Below, piece by piece: positions 23,437 to 34,910 of a DNA stretch of 64,000 bases. The notes beneath the pieces are model-generated. The model worked only from the letters and a program-made list of their open reading frames with translations, searched no databases and was not told where the DNA came from. The stretch comes from Spinacia oleracea (taxonomy: Eukaryota; Streptophyta; Magnoliopsida; Caryophyllales; Amaranthaceae). Numbering within the stretch: position 1 is the stretch's first letter; each line of letters begins with the position of its first letter. The DNA lies in NCBI RefSeq assembly GCF_020520425.1, contig NC_079487.1, forward strand, positions 128,424,385-128,488,384, in the 5' to 3' direction. Made by a program: the position numbers and the translations under genes.

Positions 23437-24773
23437 TGAAGGAAATAATGCCCTTGGTCCAAGTATGCATTTTATGTTAAGTCTAATAAATGCGGTTCAG
23501 TATTAATTAACAAGTTAATAATTCAGTGAGATCAAGTGAGCTGAATGCCTAGCTAGAGGCCGCTTCAGTTCAAGTGGAATTAATGATATTAATCCACAGC
23601 TTACTCTTGACTGAACCCGTAGGGTCACACAAATAGTACGTAAACGGATCAAGTATTTAATGGCATTAAATACTCCATCTATGAATATTCGGAACCGACG
23701 GATCTTGGTTTCAGTGGGAGCTAAGATCGTCACAGGCAAGAAATGAATACTCCGGAAACGATGATATTGCCGGAAACGGAAATATGGATCGTATCGGAAA
23801 TATGAATATTATCCAAGTCGTAGATGTTGCCGGAAACGGAAACATGGTACGTATCGGAAAATATTATTGGAAATGGAAATATTACCAGAATCGGAAATAT
23901 TGCCGGAAACGGAAATATTGTCAGAATCGGAAATATTACCGGAATCGGAAAATAATTCCGGAAACGGAAATATTAAATATTTGTTCGAAACGGAAATTAA
24001 TTCCGGAATCGGAAATATTAAATATTGTTCGTATCGGAAATAGATTCCGGAAATGGAAATTTAATCGGAAGCGTATCGTACGAATTAGCATCGGACGAGG
24101 CCTGCCGGACGAAGGCCCAGCACGAAGCCAGGCCATCGCCCAGCAAGCACGCACGCCACAGCCCAGCGCGCACAAGGCCGCGCATGCGTGGGCCGCGCTG
24201 CGTGGGCTGCTGCTCGCATGCATGGGCAGCCCTTGTGGCTGCCGTGTGTGTGTGAGTTTCAGCTCATGCGAGATTCCTGAATCTGCAAGAGTCAGTGTGT
24301 GATTAAATGTCTATTCCTATTGGATAAATTGATTAAGTAGAATTCATGTAGAATTCTAATTCCAATTAATTCGCATCCTACTAGGATTACGATTCCTTTT
24401 CCATAACTCTATAAATAAAGGCCTAGGGGTCATAATTTATACACAAGTTTTCAAGTATTCAAAAGTGAGTTTTTGAGAGAAAATCAAACACACATCTTGC
24501 TCAAAAGTGCCGAATTTTCTGAGTACCTTAAGGGCGATTCTAGTTGGTCAATCTTAAGGCGGATCCGGACGTGCTGTGGACTTTCTACGGAGGGACGACA
24601 CTTGGAGTCCTAAAAGACTTGTTCTTGTTCGGTTCGGGCGCAGCTAGGGAAGGCACGCAACAAAGAGTATGCATCTAATTATGCTATATGATTATGTGTA
24701 AATAATATGTTTCCTGGGTTAATGGTTGTTTCCGCATGATCCATGTATATGTCATATGTATCATAACCTAACA
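23437..24773 (+). repeat. Inner Copia 5' LTR
   Basis: 1337 bp, TGAAGGAAATAATGCCC...CCTAACA. It contains an internal tandem array of CGGAAATATT/CGGAAACGG words (about 23755-24070), a GC-rich patch (24100-24240) and a TATA box in CTCTATAAATAAAGG (about 24408-24422). Confidence 0.93.
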
Positions 24774-27597
24774 GTGGTATCACGAGCCCCTTATTATTTT
24801 CATAATCTAAATTGCATGAACATGGTTAAATATTACAAATTTGCAAGAATTAAAAGGGGTGATTAATTTTCGTAATTGTTAATTAATTGCAAATTGCGTT
24901 TATTTAATTATATGTACGCAGTTTTTCGGCAGTTTCTTCATTACTCATCCGAATTGAGTGATTTTTGTGTCAATTCCGCATGTAAAAGGCATTCTAAAAT
25001 TTTGACAAAAATAGTATTTTTCTGCCGAACCCAGAATTCTCAAATTCGAAGCCTAACTATGACTTTTCGAAGGTTTTAGTTTTTCGGATGCAAAATTTCG
25101 TAAATTTAAGATGTTAAATTAAATATTTGCGATTCCTGTTGATAAATCTTGAATTTTTGATTGACCTACTGCATATGTTTAACAAGTTTGAATGCCTAGT
25201 CTTGTTAATTATGCAATCTAATTTGTAATTATGATTAATTTGTTGAAAATTAGAATAATTTAGAATTAATTTGATTTTCATAATTAATTGTAATTTAATT
25301 AGAAACCTATGATTAAAAACCACCATAAAAATTGTAAATTTACGATAAATTTTAAATTTTTATGACCTAGACTTGAATCCATATCAATCGGAAATCAATT
25401 GGATAATAAATTTTCGATTTTTTCGCCCTAAAATTATGAAATTAATATTATTTATTAATTTGTCATTAATTTTAAATATAAATTTTAAATTTTTATGCGA
25501 TTCGTTCAAATAACTTGCACGCACGAAGCAATGGACGCTTCGTGTTACCCTTAAGGGGTGTTGTATAATGCGGGCATGCGACGACGAGCAAGGGAGCTCG
25601 TCGCCCGTGCGGCACGAATGCAATGAGCAAGGGCGTAGTGCACGAGCACAAGGCAGCAGCCCTGCCTTGTGTCGTGTGCCACGAGCAATGAACGGATGGG
25701 CATGGGCGAAGGGCGAGCCAAGGCAGTCGCGTGTGGGCAGCAAGCGAGCTGCGCCACAACGCGCGCTGCCTCGCACAAGTGCGCGCAGCCTCGCGCGCAG
25801 CGAGCGCAAGCTCGCGTGCCACGAGCGCTGCGCCCAGCACTGCTTGCGCGCGCAGCGCGCGATGTCGCTCGCCCAGCGAGCGATGTCGCGCACCAGCGAG
25901 CGATCTCGCGCGCGCGCAGCGAGCGATCTCGCGCGCCAGCGAGCGATGGCTCGCGCGCACCAGCGCGCGATCTCGCGCGCCAGCGAGCGATGGCTCGCGC
26001 GCACCAGCGAGCGATCTCGCGCACCAGCGAGCGCGGTAACGCGCGCGCGCTGCGAGCGATAGCTCGCGTGCGGTGGGCGCTGTGCGGAGGCTTGCGTATG
26101 GGACAGCAGCAGCTATGCAACGAGCGCATGGGCTGCGCGCACATGGCCAGCAATGGCTGTGTGCGTACGGCCCATGGGCGTGCAACGCGTAGGGTGTTTG
26201 CGTTTCGATTAGATCGTTTTGAATGTTTAATTTGAAAATTTCAGTTCACGTAATTTTAATTAATTTTAAAATTAATAATTTGAATTAATTTCTTGGATTT
26301 TAATTTTGAATATTATAATTATAATAAATAGAATTTATTCTAATTATTTTACTAAAATTAAAATCATGAATTAATTTAAATACGACTGAAATTAAATTAA
26401 ATTTTGGATTCAATTATAAATTTATATGAGCTTTAAATTTTAATTAAATTTGTATGTTTCCGGTTAGACTAGAAATACAATTTTATGTTTAAAATTAGTA
26501 AAGCATATGAATTTATTGGTTTGAGTGGGAGCACTTTTTAGTCATAAACTCTTGATTGGGTCTACAAATCCTTAAGGTTAAAACAACTCGATTAGAATTA
26601 ATAAGGACTGAATAATTGGTAGATTATTGGTGCCCTTGATTAATTGCTGCAAATGTTTACGTGATGCATAATGTGTTTTACTAACCAGCTATGTGGGCCA
26701 TTCATGATAATGAATGGGTGAATGGTATATATTGTATATGTACTGTTTTGCAGGTTATGAAGTGACTAGTATGGCCCAAATAGGATAGAAAATATGGTCT
26801 GCGTACCATTAATTTGAATGTAATTGGTCTAAAGTACCAAAGTTGTTTTTCAATTCAAATATGGTCTGCGTACCATCAAATAGTTGTAATTAGTTATAAC
26901 TTATCCTATTTGAAGAAAATGGTGCCTCCCACGGAGATTTTCAAGACGGACTTTGAAGTCAAAGCTTCAAGATGAAGTCGGGCCATACTAGATCACAAAT
27001 ATCTTATGCATGTTTTAAGTTATTTATTGCTTTAAATATGTCTTAAAATGCATGAGATCAAAAGCTTGATTATGTTGCATGATTAAGGATTTTAGTTCAC
27101 TTAAAATCTAACCAACATAGTAAGAGCCTTAAGTTCCAAACTTAAAAATTGAGTTAAAAGGTGCCATGCCAAAATATACACTTGCTTGGATATCCTTTAC
27201 ATCAATCTAGTAATAGTTTTCGCTCAGCGAGGTGTTACTTATTGGTCCTAAAGGGGCAAGGTACACAAATAATTGTGAGTACATGTTAGTTTTGGTGAAA
27301 CTCAACGATATAAGTAAGGAGTCCTTTTATGTCGTGGAAAATTCGATAGGTTTACCTAATAAGTTCTTAGACGTACCTATCAACCAAGAATAGTTTCTAG
27401 ACTATTAGCAAAAGGCTTTTGCTTACCTAAGATGTTCTAGGATTAAGTCGACAAACTGTGCTTAGTTCTTCAATGATTTTAGGATCTTGGAATCATTTTA
27501 TTCACACCTGCCGGAACACATAACTTGAATAAAATGCTTAATAAACATTGAATTATGCATGAATGCTAGAATTTAAGTTTATTAAGAGAAACTGTGA
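24774..27597 (+). other. Inner Copia leader with a GC-rich repeat array
   Basis: A 2.8-kb untranslated leader between the primer-binding site and gag. Most of it is very AT-rich, but 25510-26200 is extremely GC-rich. It is built of repeating AGCGAGCGATCTCGCGCGCC and AGCGAGCGATGGCTCGCGCG words (best at 25860-26040). The self-complementary words CGAGCGAT/ATCGCTCG should fold strongly. Confidence 0.85.
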
Positions 27598-27639
27598 ATG
27601 GTTATTTATTTGTTTATTCTTTTCAATTGTAGTTTTAAT

Positions 27640-30600
27640 ATGGCAAACAACAATCAAAACATCATCATGGGTTCTGAGCTTATGGTCAAGCTGAACCTGA
27701 CAAATTTTCTTGAATGGGAAGCTAAGCTAGTTGAAATAGTCAAACTCAATGGACTTGAGTATGTACTATCACATCCCATGCCAAGCTACTATGCCAGAGA
27801 CATGACCCCTGAGAGATTTTACGCCTGGGATGCGGATCTCAAAAAGGTTATGAGTCTCATGCTGAACAATATCCCTGATGATTGGGCTAGAAGGTTTGTA
27901 GCCTATGAACCTTTTACGCTCATCAAGAATCTGAGGGATATCTGTCGTGGAAGTACGGAGGACAGGGACCTGAACGTCCATGAGTTGATTGAATCAATGT
28001 CTGGGCTAAAGGTTAGTTCTCCCAACAGGTGTTATAGGATGGAGGTCCAAGAAACACATGTTCAGCTCCTTCGCACTAAACAGAGGGTAGGCGTCCCACT
28101 GAGGTTCCATGTGGATCTTATGTGTTCATATTTTGATCGCCTAAGTCTACTAGGAACACCAATAAGCGAAAGGATGGCAGTCTCTGTCTTGCTCAATTCA
28201 CTACACAGTGGGTTTGGTCGCTTCAAGCAACAATACCTAAGTGAACCAAGAGAAGAAACAGTTGCAGAATTTATTCACCTTGTCAGAAAGGCTGAAATAG
28301 TACTGGACTGTGAAGCCAAAGATTTACTCAAGGCTAGAAAGAGACCATTCAAGAAAGGTGGAAAGTCCAAGGGCAATGCTAAATCAAAGCAGGACAAGTC
28401 CACATCAAGCTGTCTTTATTGTGATGGAATAGGCCATTACAAAAGAGAATGTCCAAAGCTAAAGGAAGATCAGAAGAACGGAACAGTCGTTCCATCTTCA
28501 GGTATTTTCGTTATAGACTGTATACTTGCTAATTCAACTTCTTGGGTATTAGATACTGGTTGTGGCTCACACTTATGTTCCAATCCACAGGGACTAAGAA
28601 GAAGTAGAAAGTTAAGCAAGGGAGAAGTCGACCTACGAGTGGGAAATGGAGCACGGATTGCTGCATTAGCCGTAGGAACTTACTATTTGTCGTTGCCCTC
28701 CGGGCTAGTTTTGGAACTGGAAGAATGTTTCCATGTTCCAAGTCTTACTAAAAACATCATTTCAGTTTCTTGCTTGGATGCTAAGGGATTTTCCTTTATA
28801 ATAAAAGACAATAGTTGTTCGTTTTATTTTAAAGAGATGTTTTATGGATCTGCTAGATTAGTCAATGGACTTTATTTATTAGATCACGACAAACAAGTAT
28901 ATAACATAAATACCAAAAGGGCCAAAAAGGATGATTCAGATCTCACCTATCTGTGGCATTGTCGATTAGGCCATATAAACTTGAAACGCTTAGAAAGACT
29001 TCAAAGGGAAGGAATTCTAGAACCATTTGACTTAGAGGATTATGGTAAATGCGAATCATGTTTACTTGGCAAAATGACAAAGCAACCTTTCTCTAAAGTT
29101 GGAGAAAGAGCAAATGAACTATTGGGTTTAATCCATACAGATGTATGTGGACCAATGAGTACAAATGCTAGAGGTGGTTTCAGCTACTTTATCACTTTCA
29201 CTAATGACTTCAGTAGGTATGGTTATGTCTACCTAATGAAGCATAAGTCTGAATCCTTTGACAAATTCAAGGAATTTCAGAGTGAAGTAGAGAATCAATT
29301 AGGCAAGAAGATCAAGGCACTGCGGTCTGATAGAGGCGGTGAATATCTGAGCTATGAATTTGATGACCATCTGAAAGAATGTGGAATTCTATCAGAATTG
29401 ACTCCTCCTGGAACACCACAATGGAACGGTGTGTCAGAACGGAGGAACAGAACCTTGCTAGACATGGTCAGGTCAATGATGGGTCAGGCCGAACTTCCAT
29501 TAGAATTTTGGGGACATGCACTAAATACAGCTGCACTCACTATAAATAGAGCTCCGTCTAAAGCTGTCGAAAAGACTCCATACGAATTATGGTTTGGAAA
29601 GCCTCCAAATGTGTCTTTTCTTAAGATTTGGGGATGTGAAGTATACGTCAAACGATTAATTTCAGACAAACTTCATCCAAAATCTGACAAATGTATCCTT
29701 GTGGGCTATCCAAAGGAAACAAAGGGGTATTACTTCTACAATACATCTGAGAACAAAGTGTTTGTTGCTCGAGATGGTGTCTTTTTGGAGAAAGATCACA
29801 TTTCCAAAATGACAAGTGGGAGAAAAGTAGACCTCGAAGAAATTCGAGTCGAACAACAAACTCTAGAGAATGCTCAAGATGACATTCAGGATGAAACTCA
29901 GAGACCTTTAGAAGAATCTGGTGAGAATCATGGTCAATCTAGAAATGTTACCCCGCGTAGATCGCAAAGATATAGATCTCAACCGGAAAGGTACTTAGGT
30001 ATTTTGACGAACGAGAGCTATGACGTTCTATTACTTGAAAGTGATGAACCTGCGACTTACAAGCAAGCTATGACGAGCCCTAGCTCCAAGCAATGGCAAG
30101 AAGCCATGCAATCTGAATTAGACTCCATGTCTGAAAACCAAGTATGGGATTTGGTCGATTTGCCAGATGGCTACCAAGCCATTGGAAGCAAATGGGTTTT
30201 CAAACTGAAAAAGGACAAGGATGGGAAACTTGAAGTTTTCAAAGCTAGATTGGTTGCGAAAGGTTACAGGCAAGTCCACGGTGTGGATTACGATGAAACC
30301 TTTTCACCAGTTGCAATGCTAAAGTCTATTCGAATAATGTTAGCAATCGCTGCATATTACGATTACGAAATATGGCAGATGGATGTCAAAACTGCTTTCT
30401 TAAACGGCATTTTAACAGAAACCGTGTTTATGACACAGCCTGAAGGTTTTGAGGATCCAAAGAATGCTAAAAAGGTATGCAAGCTAAAGAAGTCAATCTA
30501 CGGATTGAAGCAGGCATCCAGGAGCTGGAATATACGTTTTGATGAAGCAGTCAGTGACTTTGGTTTCATCAAGAACGCAGACGAATCTTGTGTATACAAG

Positions 30601-31626
30601 AAGGTCAGTGGGAGCAAAATTGCTTTCCTAGTATTATATGTCGACGACATATTGCTTATCGGAAATGACATTCCTATGTTGAACTCTGTCAAGATTTGGC
30701 TTGGGAAATGTTTTTCGATGAAGGATCTAGGGGAAGCACAGTACATATTGGGCATCAAGATTTACAGAGATAGATCTAAAAAGATGATTGGACTTAGTCA
30801 AAGCACTTATATCAATAAGGTGCTTGATAGGTTCAAGATGGCGGACTCCAAGCGAGGCTACCTACCCATGTCTCATGGAATGACTCTAAGCAAGACTCAG
30901 TGCCCAAAAACACTTGATGAGCGTAGACGAATGAATGGGATTCCATATGCATCATTGATTGGTTCAATAATGTATGCTATGATATGTACACGCCCGGATG
31001 TTGCGTACGCACTCAGTGCTACGAGCAGATACCAGTCAGACCCAGGAGAGGCGCATTGGACTGCTGCCAAGAATATTCTGAAGTACCTGAAAAGGCACAA
31101 AGATGACTTCCTGGTCTATGGTGGAGATGATGAATTAATTGTTAAAGGCTATACGGACGCAAGTTTCCAAACCGACAAAGATGATTTCAGATCACAGTCT
31201 GGGTTTGTCTTCTGCCTCAACGGAGGAGCAGTAAGCTGGAAAAGTGCTAAGCAAAGCACCATTGCGGATTCTACAACTGAAGCGGAGTACATTGCTGCAC
31301 ATGAAGCAGCAAAGGAAGCTATATGGCTAAGGAAGTTCATAGGAGAACTTGGTGTAGTCCCCTCCATTAAAGGACCAATAGCCCTGTATTGTGATAATAA
31401 CGGAGCTATTGCACAGGCAAAAGAGCCTAGACACCACCAGAGAGTCAAGCATGTACTTCGTAGATTTCACCTTCTACGAGAGTTCGTTGAAAGAAAAGAA
31501 GTCGAGATAAGCAAAATTGGAACTGATGACAACATATCAGATCCATTAACTAAACCTCTGCCGCAAGCGAAGCACAACTCGCACACTGCAGCTATGGGAA
31601 TCAAGCATATTGGAGAATGGCTTTGA
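27640..31626 (+). CDS. Inner Copia gag-pol polyprotein
   Basis: One long frame; a start at MANNNQNIIMG (27640) is more likely than the in-frame ATG at 27598. Parts in order: gag (about 27640-28490) with a zinc knuckle, CLYCDGIGHYKREC (28411 on); protease with WVLDTGCGSHLC; integrase with WHCRLGHIN, a CESC pair, SDRGGEY and NGVSERRNR; reverse transcriptase with YVDDILLIG (about 30637); and RNase H with STTEAEYIAAHEAAKEAIWL. The domain order is that of Ty1/Copia. The frame looks whole. Confidence 0.92.
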   Translation: MANNNQNIIMGSELMVKLNLTNFLEWEAKLVEIVKLNGLEYVLSHPMPSYYARDMTPERFYAWDADLKKVMSLMLNNIPDDWARRFVAYEPFTLIKNLRDICRGSTEDRDLNVHELIESMSGLKVSSPNRCYRMEVQETHVQLLRTKQRVGVPLRFHVDLMCSYFDRLSLLGTPISERMAVSVLLNSLHSGFGRFKQQYLSEPREETVAEFIHLVRKAEIVLDCEAKDLLKARKRPFKKGGKSKGNAKSKQDKSTSSCLYCDGIGHYKRECPKLKEDQKNGTVVPSSGIFVIDCILANSTSWVLDTGCGSHLCSNPQGLRRSRKLSKGEVDLRVGNGARIAALAVGTYYLSLPSGLVLELEECFHVPSLTKNIISVSCLDAKGFSFIIKDNSCSFYFKEMFYGSARLVNGLYLLDHDKQVYNINTKRAKKDDSDLTYLWHCRLGHINLKRLERLQREGILEPFDLEDYGKCESCLLGKMTKQPFSKVGERANELLGLIHTDVCGPMSTNARGGFSYFITFTNDFSRYGYVYLMKHKSESFDKFKEFQSEVENQLGKKIKALRSDRGGEYLSYEFDDHLKECGILSELTPPGTPQWNGVSERRNRTLLDMVRSMMGQAELPLEFWGHALNTAALTINRAPSKAVEKTPYELWFGKPPNVSFLKIWGCEVYVKRLISDKLHPKSDKCILVGYPKETKGYYFYNTSENKVFVARDGVFLEKDHISKMTSGRKVDLEEIRVEQQTLENAQDDIQDETQRPLEESGENHGQSRNVTPRRSQRYRSQPERYLGILTNESYDVLLLESDEPATYKQAMTSPSSKQWQEAMQSELDSMSENQVWDLVDLPDGYQAIGSKWVFKLKKDKDGKLEVFKARLVAKGYRQVHGVDYDETFSPVAMLKSIRIMLAIAAYYDYEIWQMDVKTAFLNGILTETVFMTQPEGFEDPKNAKKVCKLKKSIYGLKQASRSWNIRFDEAVSDFGFIKNADESCVYKKVSGSKIAFLVLYVDDILLIGNDIPMLNSVKIWLGKCFSMKDLGEAQYILGIKIYRDRSKKMIGLSQSTYINKVLDRFKMADSKRGYLPMSHGMTLSKTQCPKTLDERRRMNGIPYASLIGSIMYAMICTRPDVAYALSATSRYQSDPGEAHWTAAKNILKYLKRHKDDFLVYGGDDELIVKGYTDASFQTDKDDFRSQSGFVFCLNGGAVSWKSAKQSTIADSTTEAEYIAAHEAAKEAIWLRKFIGELGVVPSIKGPIALYCDNNGAIAQAKEPRHHQRVKHVLRRFHLLREFVERKEVEISKIGTDDNISDPLTKPLPQAKHNSHTAAMGIKHIGEWL

Positions 31627-32490
31627 TGTCTCTGTTTAATGTTTTAAAGTTTTAGAGTTTAAATCTTTGTAAAACATTATTGGTTAATCATTCACAATAA
31701 ATGAAAGAAATTCATTTTTCCATTTAATTTGTGGTTTATTAAATGATGAGTCCCTTCAACTTGACGATATATTCAAGATAGACTGTCAGGACCAGTCCTG
31801 TGACTAAGAAATGTCTATCAAGTGAACTTGAATGTCAAAGGTTGAAAATGGTCCCTAATTGGAGTTTTCTATAAAATTGGACGCATAGAAAACGTTAGAC
31901 GATTAGAGTGCAAGATGACTAGTAGTTCTGTTTCTTGAACTATGTGGACATGGCAATGTCATAATCATTTGCATAGATACTTACTTTGGGAAGACTAGTA
32001 TCGGACAAGACCTATGAAACTTTACTGTAAGAGATGAAAGTCTGTCATAAGTAAATTTCATTAAATTATTAGACACTAAATCCTCAATACCTGAGTGATT
32101 TGAGATTACTTGTTTGAGAACTGGTTGCTTTGACGTTGACCAACCGTCGCACCGTAAAAGGAGGCTATAAAGGCAACGCTCAGGTAATCACCTATCAAAC
32201 GAAGTCTAATCTCAAGATCGCAAGATTGGGATTGTCCTCCCATAAATCGGGATGAGATGCTTAAAAGTTGTACAAGGCCACTCGGAGAGCTAGAAACTGT
32301 GAAATGCATGGCCGTGCTCGGATGAATCATAGGCTATGATTATCTGTTTATTTGATCAGTTGAACTCTGAAACCGAGGAACACCTCTGGACATAATAAGG
32401 ATGACAACTCTTACCTTATGTTCAAGAGCAAGCATCGAGCGACAAAGGAATTAGGAAATGCACACTTGTCCCTAAGGACAAGTGGGAGAC
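31627..32490 (+). other. Inner Copia 3' untranslated region
   Basis: About 860 bp between the gag-pol stop and the 3' LTR, with no reading frame of note. It ends in the purine tract beside the LTR, so there is no sign of an added envelope-like gene. Confidence 0.8.
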
Positions 32491-33827
32491 TGAAGGAAAT
32501 AATGCCCTTGGTCCAAGTATGCATTCTATGTTAAGTCTAATAAATGCGGTTCAGTATTAATTAACAAGTTAATAATTCAGTGAGATCAAGTGAGCTGAAT
32601 GCCTAGCTAGAGGCCGCTTCAGTTCAAGTGGAATTAATGATATTAATCCACAGCTTACTCTTGACTGAACCCGTAGGGTCACACAAATAGTACGTAAACG
32701 GATCAAGTATTTAATGGCATTAAATACTCCATCTATGAATATTCGGAACCGACGGATCTTGGTTTCAGTGGGAGCTAAGATCGTCACAGGCAAGAAATGA
32801 ATACTCCGGAAACGATGATATTGCCGGAAACGGAAATATGGATCGTATCGGAAATATGAATATTATCCAAGTCGTAGATGTTGCCGGAAACGGAAACATG
32901 GTACGTATCGGAAAATATTATTGGAAATGGAAATATTACCAGAATCGGAAATATTGCCGGAAACGGAAATATTGTCAGAATCGGAAATATTACCGGAATC
33001 GGAAAATAATTCCGGAAACGGAAATATTAAATATTTGTTCGAAACGGAAATTAATTCCGGAATCGGAAATATTAAATATTGTTCGTATCGGAAATAGATT
33101 CCGGAAATGGAAATTTAATCGGAAGCGTATCGTACGAATTAGCATCGGACGAGGCCTGCCGGACGAAGGCCCAGCACGAAGCCAGGCCATCGCCCAGCAA
33201 GCACGCACGCCACAGCCCAGCGCGCACAAGGCCGCGCATGCGTGGGCCGCGCTGCGTGGGCTGCTGCTCGCATGCATGGGCAGCCCTTGTGGCTGCCGTG
33301 TGTGTGTGAGTTTCAGCTCATGCGAGATTCCTGAATCTGCAAGAGTCAGTGTGTGATTAAATGTCTATTCCTATTGGATAAATTGATTAAGTAGAATTCA
33401 TGTAGAATTCTAATTCCAATTAATTCGCATCCTACTAGGATTACGATTCCTTTTCCATAACTCTATAAATAAAGGCCTAGGGGTCATAATTTATACACAA
33501 GTTTTCAAGTATTCAAAAGTGAGTTTTTGAGAGAAAATCAAACACACATCTTGCTCAAAAGTGCCGAATTTTCTGAGTACCTTAAGGGCGATTCTAGTTG
33601 GTCAATCTTAAGGCGGATCCGGACGTGCTGTGGACTTTCTACGGAGGGACGACACTTGGAGTCCTAAAAGACTTGTTCTTGTTCGGTTCGGGCGCAGCTA
33701 GGGAAGGCACGCAACAAAGAGTATGCATCTAATTATGCTATATGATTATGTGTAAATAATATGTTTCCTGGGTTAATGGTTGTTTCCGCATGATCCATGT
33801 ATATGTCATATGTATCATAACCTAACA
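32491..33827 (+). repeat. Inner Copia 3' LTR
   Basis: 1337 bp, the same length as the 5' copy. It differs at one noticed base (GCATTCTATG against GCATTTTATG near the start). Confidence 0.93.
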
Positions 33828-34576
33828 CCACGACCTCTTCCTCTCCATTGAAAGCTACCCCCTCGTCCTCTTCCTCTATTGCCTCCATAGTTATCTTGAT
33901 TATATTGTGGAGAATTAGTGTTGACATACATGAGTTTGCCTTGATCATTGTACTCAGTTTGATCTTCTTCTTCTACTTTCTCACTGATTCTTTCTTCATA
34001 GGCCTTTAGTCTCCCAACAATATCCTCAAAGCTTGTGGTATTGAGGTCAAGAACTTGTTCGAGAGAGGCAACAATGTGTATGTATCTCTTTCTTGGTAGA
34101 CTCTTAAGAAATTTCTTAACCAGTTTTGGTTCCTCAATGGTTTGTCCCAAAGCAACAGATTTTGAGGAAAGTTCTGAGATCTTACCGACAAAGTCATCAA
34201 TCTTGTCAGTTTCTTTCATCTTTAATCTATCGAACTCGGCCATTAGGGTTTGTAGTCTGGCTTCTTTCACTCGATCAGCTCCAACATGCCTAGCCTTTAT
34301 AGCATCCCAGACTCCTTTTGAAGTGTCAAGATCTCCAACTTGTAAAATCAGTGCCTCGGGTATAGATTGGAACAGTAAGGCTATGGCCATGTTGTTCTTG
34401 TCATCATCCTTTGTTCCCGGGTCAATGGTTTCCCATACTTTGTGAACCTTGAGTGCCACCTTCATACGTATAGACCAAACTGTGTAGTTTGTGTTATTGA
34501 GCATTGGACACTTAATGGATGAAGGTCCGATTTCTTTGGCTTTGATTGCCGCATCCTTTTCTTCGTCGTCTCCCAT
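33828..34576 (-). pseudogene. Outer Copia gag portion
   Basis: The frame starts [15 protein letters not shown] and has the Copia gag (UBN2-like) core, with [29 protein letters not shown] and [10 protein letters not shown] motifs. An Arg-Gly-rich stretch follows near the point where the nested element begins. The target duplication CCACG of the nested element closes this portion. Confidence 0.85.
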
Positions 34577-34630
34577 GGTTGTTTCTCCTTGGATCTTACT
34601 GTGGTCGACTTCTTTGGCTCTGATACCAAG

Positions 34631-34905
34631 TATAGAATTTCAAGAACACACGTTTTAATAAGAATACCTCTCTTATTATCTTTAAGGTAAAATTACTCAA
34701 AAACCTTAAACTCACAAATCTCATAAGTTGTGCTACAACCTAGCACCTCCTTATATAAGAAAACCCAACTTATTCCTAATCCTATTAGGTCTCTATTTAT
34801 ATTTAGATAACTCCTAAATACAATCCTATTAGATACCTCTTATATTTAGATAACTCCTAAATATACATAGCTTGATCCTCCAGCTATTTCAAGTTTACAA
34901 CAACA
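34631..34905 (-). repeat. Outer Copia LTR, upstream copy
   Basis: 275 bp; on the minus strand it begins TGTTGTTGTAAACTTG and ends TTGAAATTCTATA. It contains a TATATAA box. It reads identical to the copy at 19740-20014. Confidence 0.9.
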
Positions 34906-34910
34906 ATTAC

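Larger units (their letters stand above)
23437..33827 (+). mobile_element. Inner Copia LTR retrotransposon, looks whole, very young
   Basis: This 10.4-kb plus-strand element is bounded by 1337-bp LTRs (23437-24773, 32491-33827) with TG..CA ends. The 5-bp duplication CCACG flanks it (23432-23436, 33828-33832). A primer-binding site (TGGTATCACGAGC) follows the first LTR, and a purine tract (AAGTGGGAGA) precedes the second. A long 2.8-kb leader leads to one gag-pol frame. Large LTRs, a long leader and a single polyprotein recall the Angela/BARE group of Copia, which is inference. Only one LTR difference was noticed. With a plant rate near 7e-9 per site per year that suggests under about 0.1 million years. 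It inserted into the outer Copia element. Confidence 0.93.
19740..34905 (-). mobile_element. Outer Copia LTR retrotransposon, split by a nested Copia insertion
   Basis: The minus-strand element is bounded by 275-bp LTRs (34631-34905 upstream, 19740-20014 downstream). The 5-bp target duplication ATTAC flanks it at 19735-19739 and 34906-34910. Next to the upstream LTR is a primer-binding site, TGGTATCAGAGCC, matching initiator tRNA-Met. A purine tract (AAGGGGGAGAA on the minus strand) precedes the downstream LTR. The internal part is gag followed by pol in Copia order: protease, integrase, reverse transcriptase, RNase H. It is broken by one large nested insertion (23437-33827). The LTRs read as identical, so the insertion is recent. 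The lineage within Copia is not assigned. Confidence 0.92.

Noticed and set aside
23784-24302. 172-codon frame repeated at 32838-33356
   Set aside because: It lies inside the two LTRs and is coded by the CGGAAATATT repeat and a GC patch. It is not a gene.
25384-26235. Several overlapping long Ala/Arg-rich reading frames on both strands
   Set aside because: They fall in the GC-rich repeat array of the inner Copia leader. Frames open on both strands because stop codons are rare at that composition, and no domain is present.
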